From Chitinispirillales bacterium (GTDB lineage: Bacteria; Fibrobacterota; Chitinivibrionia; Chitinivibrionales; Chitinivibrionaceae), in contig JAIRUI010000026.1 in assembly GCA_031254455.1 (NCBI GenBank), forward strand, positions 1 through 17,334: 17,334 nucleotides of DNA, in the 5' to 3' direction. Below the pieces are notes generated by a model that worked only from the letters and a program-made list of their open reading frames with translations, ran no database searches and was not told where the DNA came from. A program made the translations under genes and the position numbers. How positions within the stretch are numbered: position 1 is the first letter of the stretch; every line of letters begins with the position of its first letter. Of the stretch, positions 1 to 6,310 are shown one piece after another.

Positions 1-2
1 AA

Positions 3-758
3 CTTGTCAACAGCAGCGTTGATTACAAAATAGTAAAGAAACCGCTTAACGTAGCATTGAAAAAGAACGGCGGTTTTGTCGATGAAGTTTCGGTAAACAA
101 AAAAGCGGGAATTACCGCAGGCGATGTTCTTGATTCTTTAAGAAAGATAATCGGTTATGATGGTTTTGCGACTGATACGACAACAAATGAAACAGACAAT
201 GAGACAAATTCATTTACAAGCGGCGCGCCGAAGTTTGAGATTACTTCAAGAGAAAGCGGGCAGTCTTCGCGTTCGCTAAGAGACGGCGGTGCAATAGCGG
301 TGAACGAACTACTTCAAAACGGAGAATATAACGTCGCCGTAAAGGTAAGCGATATTATAGCGCAAAACTACAAACCCGAAGATGGACAGATAGTGTTAAA
401 GGTAAGCGATTTGTTTGTTACTTTCACTACCGAACCCCGCGAGGGACCTATAGCGATCGCCAAACCGCAGAAATCCGACAAGAAATACGGAATAATACTT
501 GAGAAGGCTGTTGTTTCTCAGTCTGCAAAGATTTCTGTGAAAACGCCGGAGCAGGCGCAAGTTATCCTTATTGTTTATGACAACATAGGTAATGTGGTGT
601 TTGAATCAAAAAGTAAAAACAACAAAGAGATTTTGTGGGATTTGACGAATAACGCGGGCAGAAACGTAGCGAACGGTACTTATTTGATAATCGCTGAAGC
701 CAAATGTGCAAGCGGAAAAACATATAAGTATTCGACGAAAATGGGTGTGAAACGATAA
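3..758 (+). CDS. Secreted/surface protein with FlgD-like C-terminal tail (5' end outside window)
   Basis: The reading frame is open to the left edge, so the gene starts outside the window; a TTG at 57 is not a convincing start. About 251 residues are visible. The middle (around residues 60-80 of the visible part) is rich in Thr, Asn, Ser and Glu and looks like a linker. The last ~85 residues have the beta-rich pattern of FlgD-Ig/sorting-type tails: an alternating 'VILIVYDNIGNVVFE' strand pair, a 'WDLTNNAGRNVANGTYLI' turn-strand, and a basic 'MGVKR' end. In Fibrobacter- and Bacteroidetes-like bacteria such tails sit at the C-terminus of exported proteins and may serve secretion or surface anchoring. 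The function of the rest is not recognisable. A dispersed repeat follows 8 bases after the stop, and a decayed copy of the last codons lies at 1609-1645. Confidence 0.75.
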   Translation, partial: LVNSSVDYKIVKKPLNVALKKNGGFVDEVSVNKKAGITAGDVLDSLRKIIGYDGFATDTTTNETDNETNSFTSGAPKFEITSRESGQSSRSLRDGGAIAVNELLQNGEYNVAVKVSDIIAQNYKPEDGQIVLKVSDLFVTFTTEPREGPIAIAKPQKSDKKYGIILEKAVVSQSAKISVKTPEQAQVILIVYDNIGNVVFESKSKNNKEILWDLTNNAGRNVANGTYLIIAEAKCASGKTYKYSTKMGVKR

Positions 759-766
759 TACGATGG

Positions 767-848
767 CTGGATTGCTTCGCTTCGCTCGCAATGACAAACA
801 AATACACCGCGCGTCTATTGCAAGAAGTGAAACGACGAAGCAATCCAG
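767..848. repeat. Dispersed hairpin-forming repeat ('GGATTGCTTCGC…GCAATGAC' type)
   Basis: CTGGATTGCTTCG at 767-779 is matched by its exact reverse complement CGAAGCAATCCAG at 836-848. The arms extend imperfectly inward (GCAATGAC near 788-795 against GTCTATTGC at 813-821), so the whole 82 bases can fold as a long hairpin. The unit contains a short internal duplication (GCTTC GCTTC GCTC). A second, shorter copy without the internal duplication lies at 1656-1681. This kind of intergenic palindromic repeat is typical of non-autonomous dispersed elements; no transposase is visible nearby. It may also act as a terminator-like structure for the upstream gene, though there is no T-run. Confidence 0.7.
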
Positions 849-872
849 AAGGAAATTATAGAAGGAAATTAT
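848..872. repeat. Tandem 12-base duplication
   Basis: GAAGGAAATTAT occurs at 848-859 and again at 861-872 with one base between. It abuts the end of the dispersed hairpin repeat and precedes the strong ribosome site of the small ORF at 890. It is probably a slippage product; no function is visible. Confidence 0.6.
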
Positions 873-889
873 TAAACGGGGAGGATTTC

Positions 890-955
890 ATGCGGAACAA
901 AGCCGGCGGACGTTTTATTGGTTATATAAAGGGTATAGAAATGAGACTGTTTTAA
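890..955 (+). pseudogene. 21-codon ORF with strong ribosome site; possible 5' stub of a lost secreted-protein gene
   Basis: An ATG at 890 is preceded at 5 bases by GGGGAGG (878-884), one of the best ribosome sites in the window. The ORF runs only 21 codons: a basic start 'MRNKAGGRFIGY' ends with 'EMRLF' and then a stop. Its last codons overlap the 3' end of the toxin gene on the other strand (952). A basic N-terminus ending in MRLF looks like the opening of a signal peptide whose hydrophobic core is missing. Together with the decayed secreted-protein tail at 1609, this suggests it is the beginning of a paralogue whose body was replaced by the toxin-antitoxin pair. It could instead be a genuine small peptide or a chance ORF. 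Confidence 0.4.
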
Positions 956-1305
956 TTTTTCTCCTCACAGCCCAAAACAAACAACAACTCTTTTTCAATT
1001 AACTTGGTTATGTTTCTGTCTGTCAAACACGACACTCTTTCTAATAAAGCGTTTTTGTCCACACAAACGATTTGATGCGCAAGAATTACAGAGTTTTTGC
1101 TTAGCATTGATATATTTTTATCTAAAAAAACATTTCCTTTAATGTCTTTTAACGTCAAGTTACTTGTAATCGGTAAAACTATTGTTGTCGCTAATCTCGT
1201 ATCGTTCAATTTATTGTTCTGAATAACAAATGCGGGGCGTTTATATCCCGGTTCACTGCCTATAGGATCGCCGAAATCTACCCACCAAATTTCACCACGT
1301 GTCAT
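952..1305 (-). CDS. mazF: MazF/PemK-family toxin (endoribonuclease)
   Basis: The 117-residue protein has the family's usual length and its conserved opening: 'MTRGEIWWVDFGDPIGSEPGYKRPAFVIQ', shown here only in part as RGEIWWVDF, the loop GSEPGYKRP, and the strand 'TTIVLPITSN' near residues 40-49. Family members are sequence-specific ribonucleases that cut mRNA when the paired antitoxin is lost. In this family the Arg of the GYKRP loop and the Thr/Ser of the PITS strand form the active site, and both are present. The start codon lies inside the end of the antitoxin gene (14-base overlap), so translation is probably coupled; no strong separate ribosome site is seen. The gene is convergent with the upstream secreted-protein gene. 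It appears intact. Confidence 0.9.
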   Translation of the reverse strand: MTRGEIWWVDFGDPIGSEPGYKRPAFVIQNNKLNDTRLATTIVLPITSNLTLKDIKGNVFLDKNISMLSKNSVILAHQIVCVDKNALLERVSCLTDRNITKLIEKELLFVLGCEEKN

Positions 1306-1534
1306 TTTTCAACAATTCCCTGACATTAGCGCGTCCTGTTTTTAGTATTTGTTCGTTGGGAACATATTTTGAATACGCTTTATTAAATTTGTTTGCAATA
1401 TTTTTATCTTTATATTCTTCGACATATTTTTTTATGGCTGCCGTAAATAACTTACTTTGAGAAATACCCATATCTATAGCGATTTTATCTGCCTGCTTGC
1501 ATAATTTTTGTGGAATAGAAACCGTTGTATTCAT
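1292..1534 (-). CDS. mazE: Ribbon-helix-helix antitoxin partner of the MazF toxin
   Basis: Eighty residues starting 'MNTTVSIPQKL'. I chose the ATG at 1534 over one 13 codons upstream because AAGGA (1543-1547) sits 8 bases before it and because the ribbon strand begins there. Residues 1-45 fit a CopG/ribbon-helix-helix DNA-binding domain: a short strand (TTVSIPQKL), a helix, the turn 'DMGISQSK', then a second helix. Residues 46-80 form a charged tail ending 'NVRELLKNDTW', the usual toxin-wrapping segment of such antitoxins. It should neutralise the toxin encoded immediately downstream and repress their common promoter. The symbol is by role; the fold is ribbon-helix-helix rather than the AbrB-type fold of E. 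coli MazE. Confidence 0.85.
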   Translation of the reverse strand: MNTTVSIPQKLCKQADKIAIDMGISQSKLFTAAIKKYVEEYKDKNIANKFNKAYSKYVPNEQILKTGRANVRELLKNDTW

Positions 1535-1551
1535 AATATTTTTCCTTATTC

Positions 1552-1608
1552 TCTGCAAATATAAAACATTCATATAAAAAAATCAAGAAAAAAAGTGAAA
1601 TTTGCAGA
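1552..1608. repeat. Inverted repeat flanking the toxin-antitoxin promoter (possible operator)
   Basis: TCTGCAAAT (1552-1560) and its exact reverse complement ATTTGCAGA (1600-1608) are 39 bases apart and bracket the promoter of the antitoxin gene. Ribbon-helix-helix antitoxins commonly autoregulate through paired sites of this kind, so an operator is plausible. The outer arm ends exactly where similarity to the secreted-protein tail begins (1609), so it could also be the edge of the inserted segment. Confidence 0.4.
1558..1586 (-). promoter_or_regulatory. Promoter of the toxin-antitoxin operon
   Basis: On the minus strand TTGATT (1581-1586) and TATATT (1558-1563) are separated by 17 bases, close to the sigma-70 consensus, and lie 24 bases upstream of the antitoxin start codon. 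The -10 box overlaps one arm of the inverted repeat at 1552-1608. Confidence 0.55.
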
Positions 1609-1681
1609 AAGACGTATAAGTATTCGACAAAGTTGGGAGTTAGAAATAATACGACGGCTGGATTGCTTCACTCGCAATGAC
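1609..1681 (+). pseudogene. Decayed second copy of the upstream gene's 3' end plus dispersed repeat
   Basis: Bases 1609-1681 align with 717-795 at roughly 85 percent identity, with one single-base gap and a five-base gap. In frame the segment reads 'KTYKYSTKLGVRN', matching 'KTYKYSTKMGVKR' at the end of the first gene. The single-base change removes the equivalent stop codon, so the frame now runs on into the repeat and stops at 1678-1680. It has no visible start or body and is therefore the remnant tail of a paralogous secreted-protein gene. The toxin-antitoxin operon lies directly between this remnant and the intact tail. Confidence 0.75.
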
Positions 1682-1794
1682 GGGAACAACTATTGACGAC
1701 AATATCCACAAGTTTTTGTTTTTAAGCTAACGAATTGATTTTGATATTAGAGAAAATATTATTTTCTTTCTGTAAATAAATTAAGGAGTAAAAC

Positions 1795-2631
1795 ATGGCT
1801 TGGAAAAACAAAGGCGTATGGGAAAAAGACGACGTAGTGAAATATTATCGCGAAAATGTAAAAGCGTATAAAATCTGGGGACCGGATATGCATTACGGAT
1901 ATTGGGAAAAAGGAGAATTGAATCACCGAAAAGCTACAAGACGGATGAATGAAAAGGTCGTCGAGAAAATTAAAATCACAAAAGACGATTATGTTTTGGA
2001 CGCCGGTTGCGGTGTCGGCGGAAACGCGGTTTGGCTGGCTCAGACATTCGGTTGTAAAGTTGTCGGTGTGAGTATTGTTCCAGAACAGATAGAGACTGCG
2101 AAAATGCGGGCGAAAATGGCGGGAGTGGACAATCTGTGTGAATTTTTAACTATGGATTATATGGATTTACAGTTTCCTAACGAAACGTTTTCGGTCGTTA
2201 TGGGACTTGAAAGCATTTGTTACGCAGACCCCAAAAGCGAATTTATTAAAGGTGTTTTCAGAGCGCTTAGAGAAAACGGGCGGTTTGGAATGGCGGACGG
2301 ATTCGCCTGTAAAGAAATTTACTGCGGCAGTGAAAAACGACTTATGGGACGCTGGCTTGACGGCTGGAAAGTAAATTCGCTCGATACTCCAAACCAATGG
2401 AAAACAAATGCGATAAATGCGGGTTTTGTTTCGGCAGACTACGATAATGTAACAAAATTCGTTATGCCGTCGTCGAGAATTATGTTTGCTCTTTCAATGG
2501 TATCTCTGCCGTTTCATATTCTGGAAAAGTTTGTTGAAATTAGCGATTATCCGTGCGACGCGATGTTTCATCAATATCTGGCGATAAAACGCGGACTTAT
2601 GGAATACGGAATATTTTGGGCCGGCAAGTAA
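1795..2631 (+). CDS. SAM-dependent methyltransferase (sterol/tocopherol methyltransferase-like)
   Basis: A 278-residue class I methyltransferase. Motif I, 'VLDAGCGVGG' (residues 67-76), binds S-adenosylmethionine. It is followed by 'VVGVSIVPEQIETAK' (about 89-103), the second nucleotide-contacting segment typical of the sterol C24-, tocopherol- and cyclopropane-type small-molecule enzymes. The N-terminal 'MHYGYWEKG' (32-40) and C-terminal 'KRGLMEYGIFWAGK' are also shared with that group, so the natural substrate is likely a lipid, quinone or isoprenoid; it cannot be named from sequence. The ATG at 1795 has AAGGAG (1783-1788) just upstream, and a possible promoter TTGATT (1735-1740)/TATTAT (1757-1762) lies before it. 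It appears monocistronic, with no sign of truncation. Confidence 0.8.
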   Translation: MAWKNKGVWEKDDVVKYYRENVKAYKIWGPDMHYGYWEKGELNHRKATRRMNEKVVEKIKITKDDYVLDAGCGVGGNAVWLAQTFGCKVVGVSIVPEQIETAKMRAKMAGVDNLCEFLTMDYMDLQFPNETFSVVMGLESICYADPKSEFIKGVFRALRENGRFGMADGFACKEIYCGSEKRLMGRWLDGWKVNSLDTPNQWKTNAINAGFVSADYDNVTKFVMPSSRIMFALSMVSLPFHILEKFVEISDYPCDAMFHQYLAIKRGLMEYGIFWAGK

Positions 2632-2675
2632 TATTTTCTTAATACGAACTGTACTTAATAAACAGGAAGAAACAA

Positions 2676-2888
2676 ATGACGGCAAACAGAAAATATAAGG
2701 ATAGCGTATTTACTAAACTGTTCAGCGACAAGGATAATCTCTTGGATTTGTATAACGCCGTTGAAAACAAAAATTACGGCAAAGACGCCGAGATAAAAAT
2801 AACAACGCTTGAAAACGTCGTATATATGGATATGATAAACGACATAAATCGAAAAATATGTCAGTTTGAAAAAAATTTTGCATTTTGA
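2676..2888 (+). pseudogene. N-terminal fragment of an Rpn/PD-(D/E)XK transposase-like nuclease
   Basis: The first ~56 residues, 'KYKDSVFTKLFSDKDNLLDL' and on through 'ITTLENVVYMDMINDI', match the conserved opening of the Rpn (recombination-promoting nuclease) / PD-(D/E)XK transposase-like family, whose full members are around 250-350 residues. After the 'NDI' that should lead into the catalytic region ('SF.ID…LYEHQS' in the family) the sequence loses all resemblance and stops after 70 codons, so the nuclease core is gone. A ribosome site (AGGAAG) remains before the ATG. No matching C-terminal remnant is seen before 3062, indicating a deletion. It may still be translated but cannot be an active nuclease. 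Confidence 0.75.
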
Positions 2889-2907
2889 ATATAAATTAAT
2901 GTATATT
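2878..2907 (+). promoter_or_regulatory. Possible promoter for the glutamine synthetase gene
   Basis: TTGCAT (2878-2883) and TATATT (2902-2907) are 18 bases apart, overlapping the end of the nuclease fragment. A transcript from here would begin near 2914 and carry about 148 leader bases including the terminator hairpin at 3007. The region is AT-rich, so chance matches are common. Confidence 0.35.
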
Positions 2908-3006
2908 ACCAATAAATTAGCGGTTCGACGATGAATCGCAGACAAAAATTGAATTCGTTTGATTTTTGGATTTGTTGAAAAAAATTTTGGTTATCAAATA
3001 ACAGCA

Positions 3007-3045
3007 AAGGCGCTGTGGGCTGAAAAGTCCACAGCGCCTTTTTTT
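3007..3045 (+). terminator. Intrinsic terminator just upstream of glutamine synthetase
   Basis: AAGGCGCTGTGG (3007-3018) pairs perfectly with CCACAGCGCCTT (3029-3040). A G-T and a C-G pair can extend the stem to 14 pairs around a TGAAAA loop (3021-3026), and seven T follow (3039-3045). This is a textbook intrinsic terminator. The next start codon is only 16 bases beyond the T-run, too close for an independent promoter of ordinary form, so the hairpin probably lies inside the glutamine synthetase leader and could act as an attenuator. Confidence 0.85.
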
Positions 3046-3061
3046 ACAAGAAGGGGGTTTT

Positions 3062-5152
3062 ATGAAAGACGTTTCTAATTTGTTCGGAAGTATGGTTTTT
3101 AACGAAACGGTAATGCAGGCGCGTTTACCGAAAAACATTTACAAGTCGTTGAAAAAAGCGATGTCGCAGGGCACACGTTTGGAACTTGACACGGCAAACA
3201 CGGTAGCGAACGCTATGAAAGATTGGGCTGTCGAAAAAGGCGCAACTCATTTTACTCATTGGTTTCATCCGATGACGGGGGCTACCGCCGAAAAGCACGA
3301 CAGTTTTATATCGCCGGTAGCCGACGGTAAAATAATTATGGAATTTTCCGGCAAGGAATTGGTACGCGGCGAACCGGATGCGTCAAGTTTTCCGTCCGGA
3401 GGCTTGCGCGCTACTTTTGAGGCGAGAGGTTACACGATTTGGGATATTACGTCTTACGCCTTTATCAAAGACTCGACGTTGTGTATTCCTACGGCTTTTT
3501 GCTCATACAGCGGTGAAGCGCTTGACAAAAAAACTCCGCTTCTTCGTTCGATGGAAGCGATTGATAAACAGGCGATACGCATACTTAAACTTTTTGGGAA
3601 TACGGATACGCGCCGTGTAAGTACGACCGTCGGACTTGAGCAGGAATATTTTCTTATCGACAAGGAAGTTTTTCTCAAACGCCCCGATTTGATTTATACG
3701 GGGAGAACTCTTTTCGGCGCTTTACCGCCAAAAGGTCAGGAATTGGAAGACCATTATTTCGGCAGTATCAAACCGCGCGTTTCGGCGTTTATGAAAGAAC
3801 TTGACGAAGAATTGTGGAAATTGGGCGTTTATGCGAAAACCAAACACAACGAAGTCGCTCCGTCGCAGCACGAATTGGCGCCGATATTTATGACGACGAA
3901 TATTGCGACCGACCACAATCAACTGACTATGGAACTTATGAAGAGTATCGCCAATAAGCACAATTTGGCTTGCCTTTTGCACGAAAAACCTTTCGCGGGC
4001 GTAAACGGCAGCGGCAAACATAACAATTGGTCGATCGGTACCGATACGGGAATGAATTTGCTTGAACCGGGCGAAACGCCTTATGAAAACGCGCAATTTC
4101 TGCTGTTTTTGGTAGCCGTGATCAAAGCGGTGGACGAATATCAGGATTTATTAAGAGTTTCCGCCGCAAGCGCCGGCAATGACCACAGATTAGGCGCAAA
4201 CGAAGCGCCGCCTGCGATAGTGTCGATGTTTTTGGGCGACGAACTTACCGAAATTCTTGAAGCGCTTGAGAGCGGCAGCGTATATAAAGGAAAACAAAAA
4301 AGTCAAGTGGAAATCGGCGTAACGGTTTTGCCGCATTTCCCCAAAGATACGACCGACCGCAACCGCACGTCGCCTTTTGCGTTTACGGGCAACAAGTTTG
4401 AGTTTAGAATGCTTGGTTCAATGTTTTCCGCTTCAGGGCCAAACGTTGTGCTTAACACGGCGGCGGCGGAAATTTTGCGTCAATTTGCGGATACGCTTGA
4501 AAACTCAAAAAATTTCAAGGAAGATATGGCGCAGCTCGTAAAAAAGACGTTTCGCGAACACAAAAGAATCGTTTTTAACGGCAACAATTATTCAAAAGAA
4601 TGGGTTAAAGAAGCGGCGCAGCGCGGCTTGTCAAACCTAAAAACGACGGTCGATGCGCTTCCGGCTTTTATTTCACAGAAGAGTGTCCGCCTGTTTAAAG
4701 AACACGGCGTATTTACCGAAACGGAACTTCACTCCCGCTACGAAATACTTATGGAAAATTATTGCAAAATCTTACACATTGAGGCGTTAACGATGACAGA
4801 TATGGTGAGAAAGGAAATAATTCCGGCATGTTTTGCCTATCAAAACGAGATCGCGAAACTCCTTGCCAATAAAAAAGCGTGCGGTAATTTTGAGATGTTG
4901 CTTGAAGAACGGTTTTTAGGACGAATTTCGCAGTTGTCTTCCTGTTTGCTTAAAAAATTGGACGTACTCGAAAGTATGCTGATTGAAGCGAAAGCGGAAA
5001 AAGAAATTTTAGATTCTGCAAAATTTTATCGGGACAAAGTATTTACTGCGATGTCTGAACTTCGACTGATAGCGGACGAAATTGAAACCATCACGGCGAG
5101 AAAGTATTGGCCTTTGCCTACTTACGGCGAAATACTTTTCAGCGTTATTTGA
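3062..5152 (+). CDS. glnN: Glutamine synthetase type III
   Basis: The 696-residue protein is the length of GSIII enzymes (about 700, against ~470 for GSI). It converts glutamate, ammonia and ATP to glutamine in the cytoplasm as a dodecamer. GSIII signatures are present in order: 'FPSGGLRATFEARG' near residues 107-120, 'GLEQEYFLID' 191-200 (metal-binding glutamates), 'KHNEVAPSQHELAP' 261-274, 'NGSGKHNNWS' 315-324, and 'DRNRTSPFAFTGNKFEF' from residue 432 with the conserved substrate-binding arginines. A long C-terminal extension (about 480-696) is helical and specific to type III. The ATG follows AAGGGGG at a short distance. The gene is monocistronic, between a terminator hairpin upstream and another hairpin downstream. 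The terminator 16 bases ahead suggests control by read-through, plausibly by nitrogen status, but no known nitrogen riboswitch was recognised. Confidence 0.97.
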   Translation: MKDVSNLFGSMVFNETVMQARLPKNIYKSLKKAMSQGTRLELDTANTVANAMKDWAVEKGATHFTHWFHPMTGATAEKHDSFISPVADGKIIMEFSGKELVRGEPDASSFPSGGLRATFEARGYTIWDITSYAFIKDSTLCIPTAFCSYSGEALDKKTPLLRSMEAIDKQAIRILKLFGNTDTRRVSTTVGLEQEYFLIDKEVFLKRPDLIYTGRTLFGALPPKGQELEDHYFGSIKPRVSAFMKELDEELWKLGVYAKTKHNEVAPSQHELAPIFMTTNIATDHNQLTMELMKSIANKHNLACLLHEKPFAGVNGSGKHNNWSIGTDTGMNLLEPGETPYENAQFLLFLVAVIKAVDEYQDLLRVSAASAGNDHRLGANEAPPAIVSMFLGDELTEILEALESGSVYKGKQKSQVEIGVTVLPHFPKDTTDRNRTSPFAFTGNKFEFRMLGSMFSASGPNVVLNTAAAEILRQFADTLENSKNFKEDMAQLVKKTFREHKRIVFNGNNYSKEWVKEAAQRGLSNLKTTVDALPAFISQKSVRLFKEHGVFTETELHSRYEILMENYCKILHIEALTMTDMVRKEIIPACFAYQNEIAKLLANKKACGNFEMLLEERFLGRISQLSSCLLKKLDVLESMLIEAKAEKEILDSAKFYRDKVFTAMSELRLIADEIETITARKYWPLPTYGEILFSVI

Positions 5153-5163
5153 TCCTTATTAAA

Positions 5164-5199
5164 ATCAGGGATTTAGGGTGAACGCCTTAAATCCCTGAT
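5164..5199 (+). terminator. Hairpin after glutamine synthetase gene
   Basis: ATCAGGGATTTAGGG (5164-5178) pairs with CCTTAAATCCCTGAT (5185-5199), giving 15 pairs with one G-T, around a six-base loop. No T-run follows on the plus strand (CGCTCTTATAG), so it is either a weak terminator or a transcript-end stabiliser. Confidence 0.6.
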
Positions 5200-5216
5200 C
5201 GCTCTTATAGCCTTTC

Positions 5217-5248
5217 TTGACAAAACTTTTGTATATTTATTATATTTG
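5217..5248 (+). promoter_or_regulatory. Promoter of the lepB-leuC-activase run
   Basis: TTGACA (5217-5222) is an exact -35 consensus and TATATT (5241-5246) follows after 18 bases, 25 bases before the lepB start. The downstream box also reads TATATTTG, fitting the TAnnTTTG form known from Bacteroidetes promoters. Confidence 0.65.
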
Positions 5249-5270
5249 ACGGGATTAAAAGGAAATTTTT

Positions 5271-6308
5271 ATGAAAAAAGAAGGAAATGACAAAAAAGTC
5301 CGCAACGAAAAAGAAGGGTTACTGAATTTCAGCAAAGAAATGATTTCGGCGTTGCTCACGGCGTTCGTGTTTATCGTATATGTGATTCAGGCGTTTATGA
5401 TTCCGACCGGTTCTATGGAAAAATCGCTTTTGGTCGGGGATTTTCTGCTTGGACTAAAATTTATTTACGGTGCGCCGGTTTTGCCAAACGTTCCTTTTGT
5501 ATGGGAAAATTTCTGGAAATTTCCTGGTTTTAGCGACCCAAAACGCGGCGACGCCGTAATTTTTAAATATCCGGGCGGCGAAAAAAAAGATTATATAAAG
5601 AGGTGCGTCGCGGTTGCCGGCGACAGTATCGAGATCGATATAAAAAGGTTGATTGTAAACGGTAAAGAATTAACCCCTCCGCCGAATGCAAAGTGGGATT
5701 ACGGCGGAAATCTGCGTTTGGGAATTAAAAATTTCGATAAGTTATACATTCCTCGAAAGAATGATACGCTTGATATTTCAAACGCGGGCGTTCGGGAATT
5801 TATTTATTATAAACATTTGGTTCGTCAGGAACATCCGTATTCAAATATTCGCGATGAATACCGTTTATTTGTAGATGGAAAGGATTTCAGCGATTCTTCA
5901 GTTTTGCTTAATGTCGATGGACAGATTACGCATGGTACGTTTTCTATGACGGATTTTGATAGATTGGCAAAATACTCCGATTGGACATTTTATGCCTATC
6001 ATTTTGATTTGTTTACGCGCCAGTTTTCGTCCGACAGCGACTTAAAAATAGAGAAGAAATTATTTTTGGACGGACGGGAAATTTCAAAATACGTTTGCAA
6101 ATACGATAATTATTTTATGATGGGCGACAATCGCGACAATTCCGCCGACAGCAGATATTGGGGATTCGTTAACCGCAATTTTATAAAGGCGAAGGCTTTA
6201 ATTATATATTTTTCCCTCAAACAGGAAGTTCCGTTATATTTGCTTCCCGTCAAAATTCGCTGGGAACGCCTTGGGAAATTGATTAGAAACTGGGACGGAG
6301 GGGAATAA
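5271..6308 (+). CDS. lepB: Signal peptidase I
   Basis: A membrane serine-lysine protease that removes signal peptides from exported proteins on the outer face of the inner membrane. One transmembrane helix (about residues 24-43) is followed at once by box B, 'IPTGSMEKSL', with the catalytic Ser48. The general-base Lys110 lies in 'DYIKRCVAVAGD' (boxes C/D), and box E is 'MGDNRDNSADSRYWGFV' (284-300). The 345 residues are longer than typical Gram-positive enzymes because of an insertion of roughly 150 residues (about 125-275) between the lysine box and box E, in the position of the large periplasmic domain of Gram-negative LepB. A ribosome site (AAGGAAA) precedes the ATG. The stop is 2 bases from the leuC start, so the two are co-translated or at least co-transcribed. 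Confidence 0.95.
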   Translation: MKKEGNDKKVRNEKEGLLNFSKEMISALLTAFVFIVYVIQAFMIPTGSMEKSLLVGDFLLGLKFIYGAPVLPNVPFVWENFWKFPGFSDPKRGDAVIFKYPGGEKKDYIKRCVAVAGDSIEIDIKRLIVNGKELTPPPNAKWDYGGNLRLGIKNFDKLYIPRKNDTLDISNAGVREFIYYKHLVRQEHPYSNIRDEYRLFVDGKDFSDSSVLLNVDGQITHGTFSMTDFDRLAKYSDWTFYAYHFDLFTRQFSSDSDLKIEKKLFLDGREISKYVCKYDNYFMMGDNRDNSADSRYWGFVNRNFIKAKALIIYFSLKQEVPLYLLPVKIRWERLGKLIRNWDGGE

Positions 6309-6310
6309 AC

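Noticed and set aside
767..1681. Repeats as a CRISPR array
   Set aside because: Only two unequal copies nearly 900 bases apart, palindromic, with no regular spacers and no cas genes.
2889..3061. Known glutamine riboswitch ahead of glnN
   Set aside because: I could not recognise the conserved core of the glnA or downstream-peptide motifs; only the terminator and a small GTTAT/ATAAC dyad (2990-3002) are visible.
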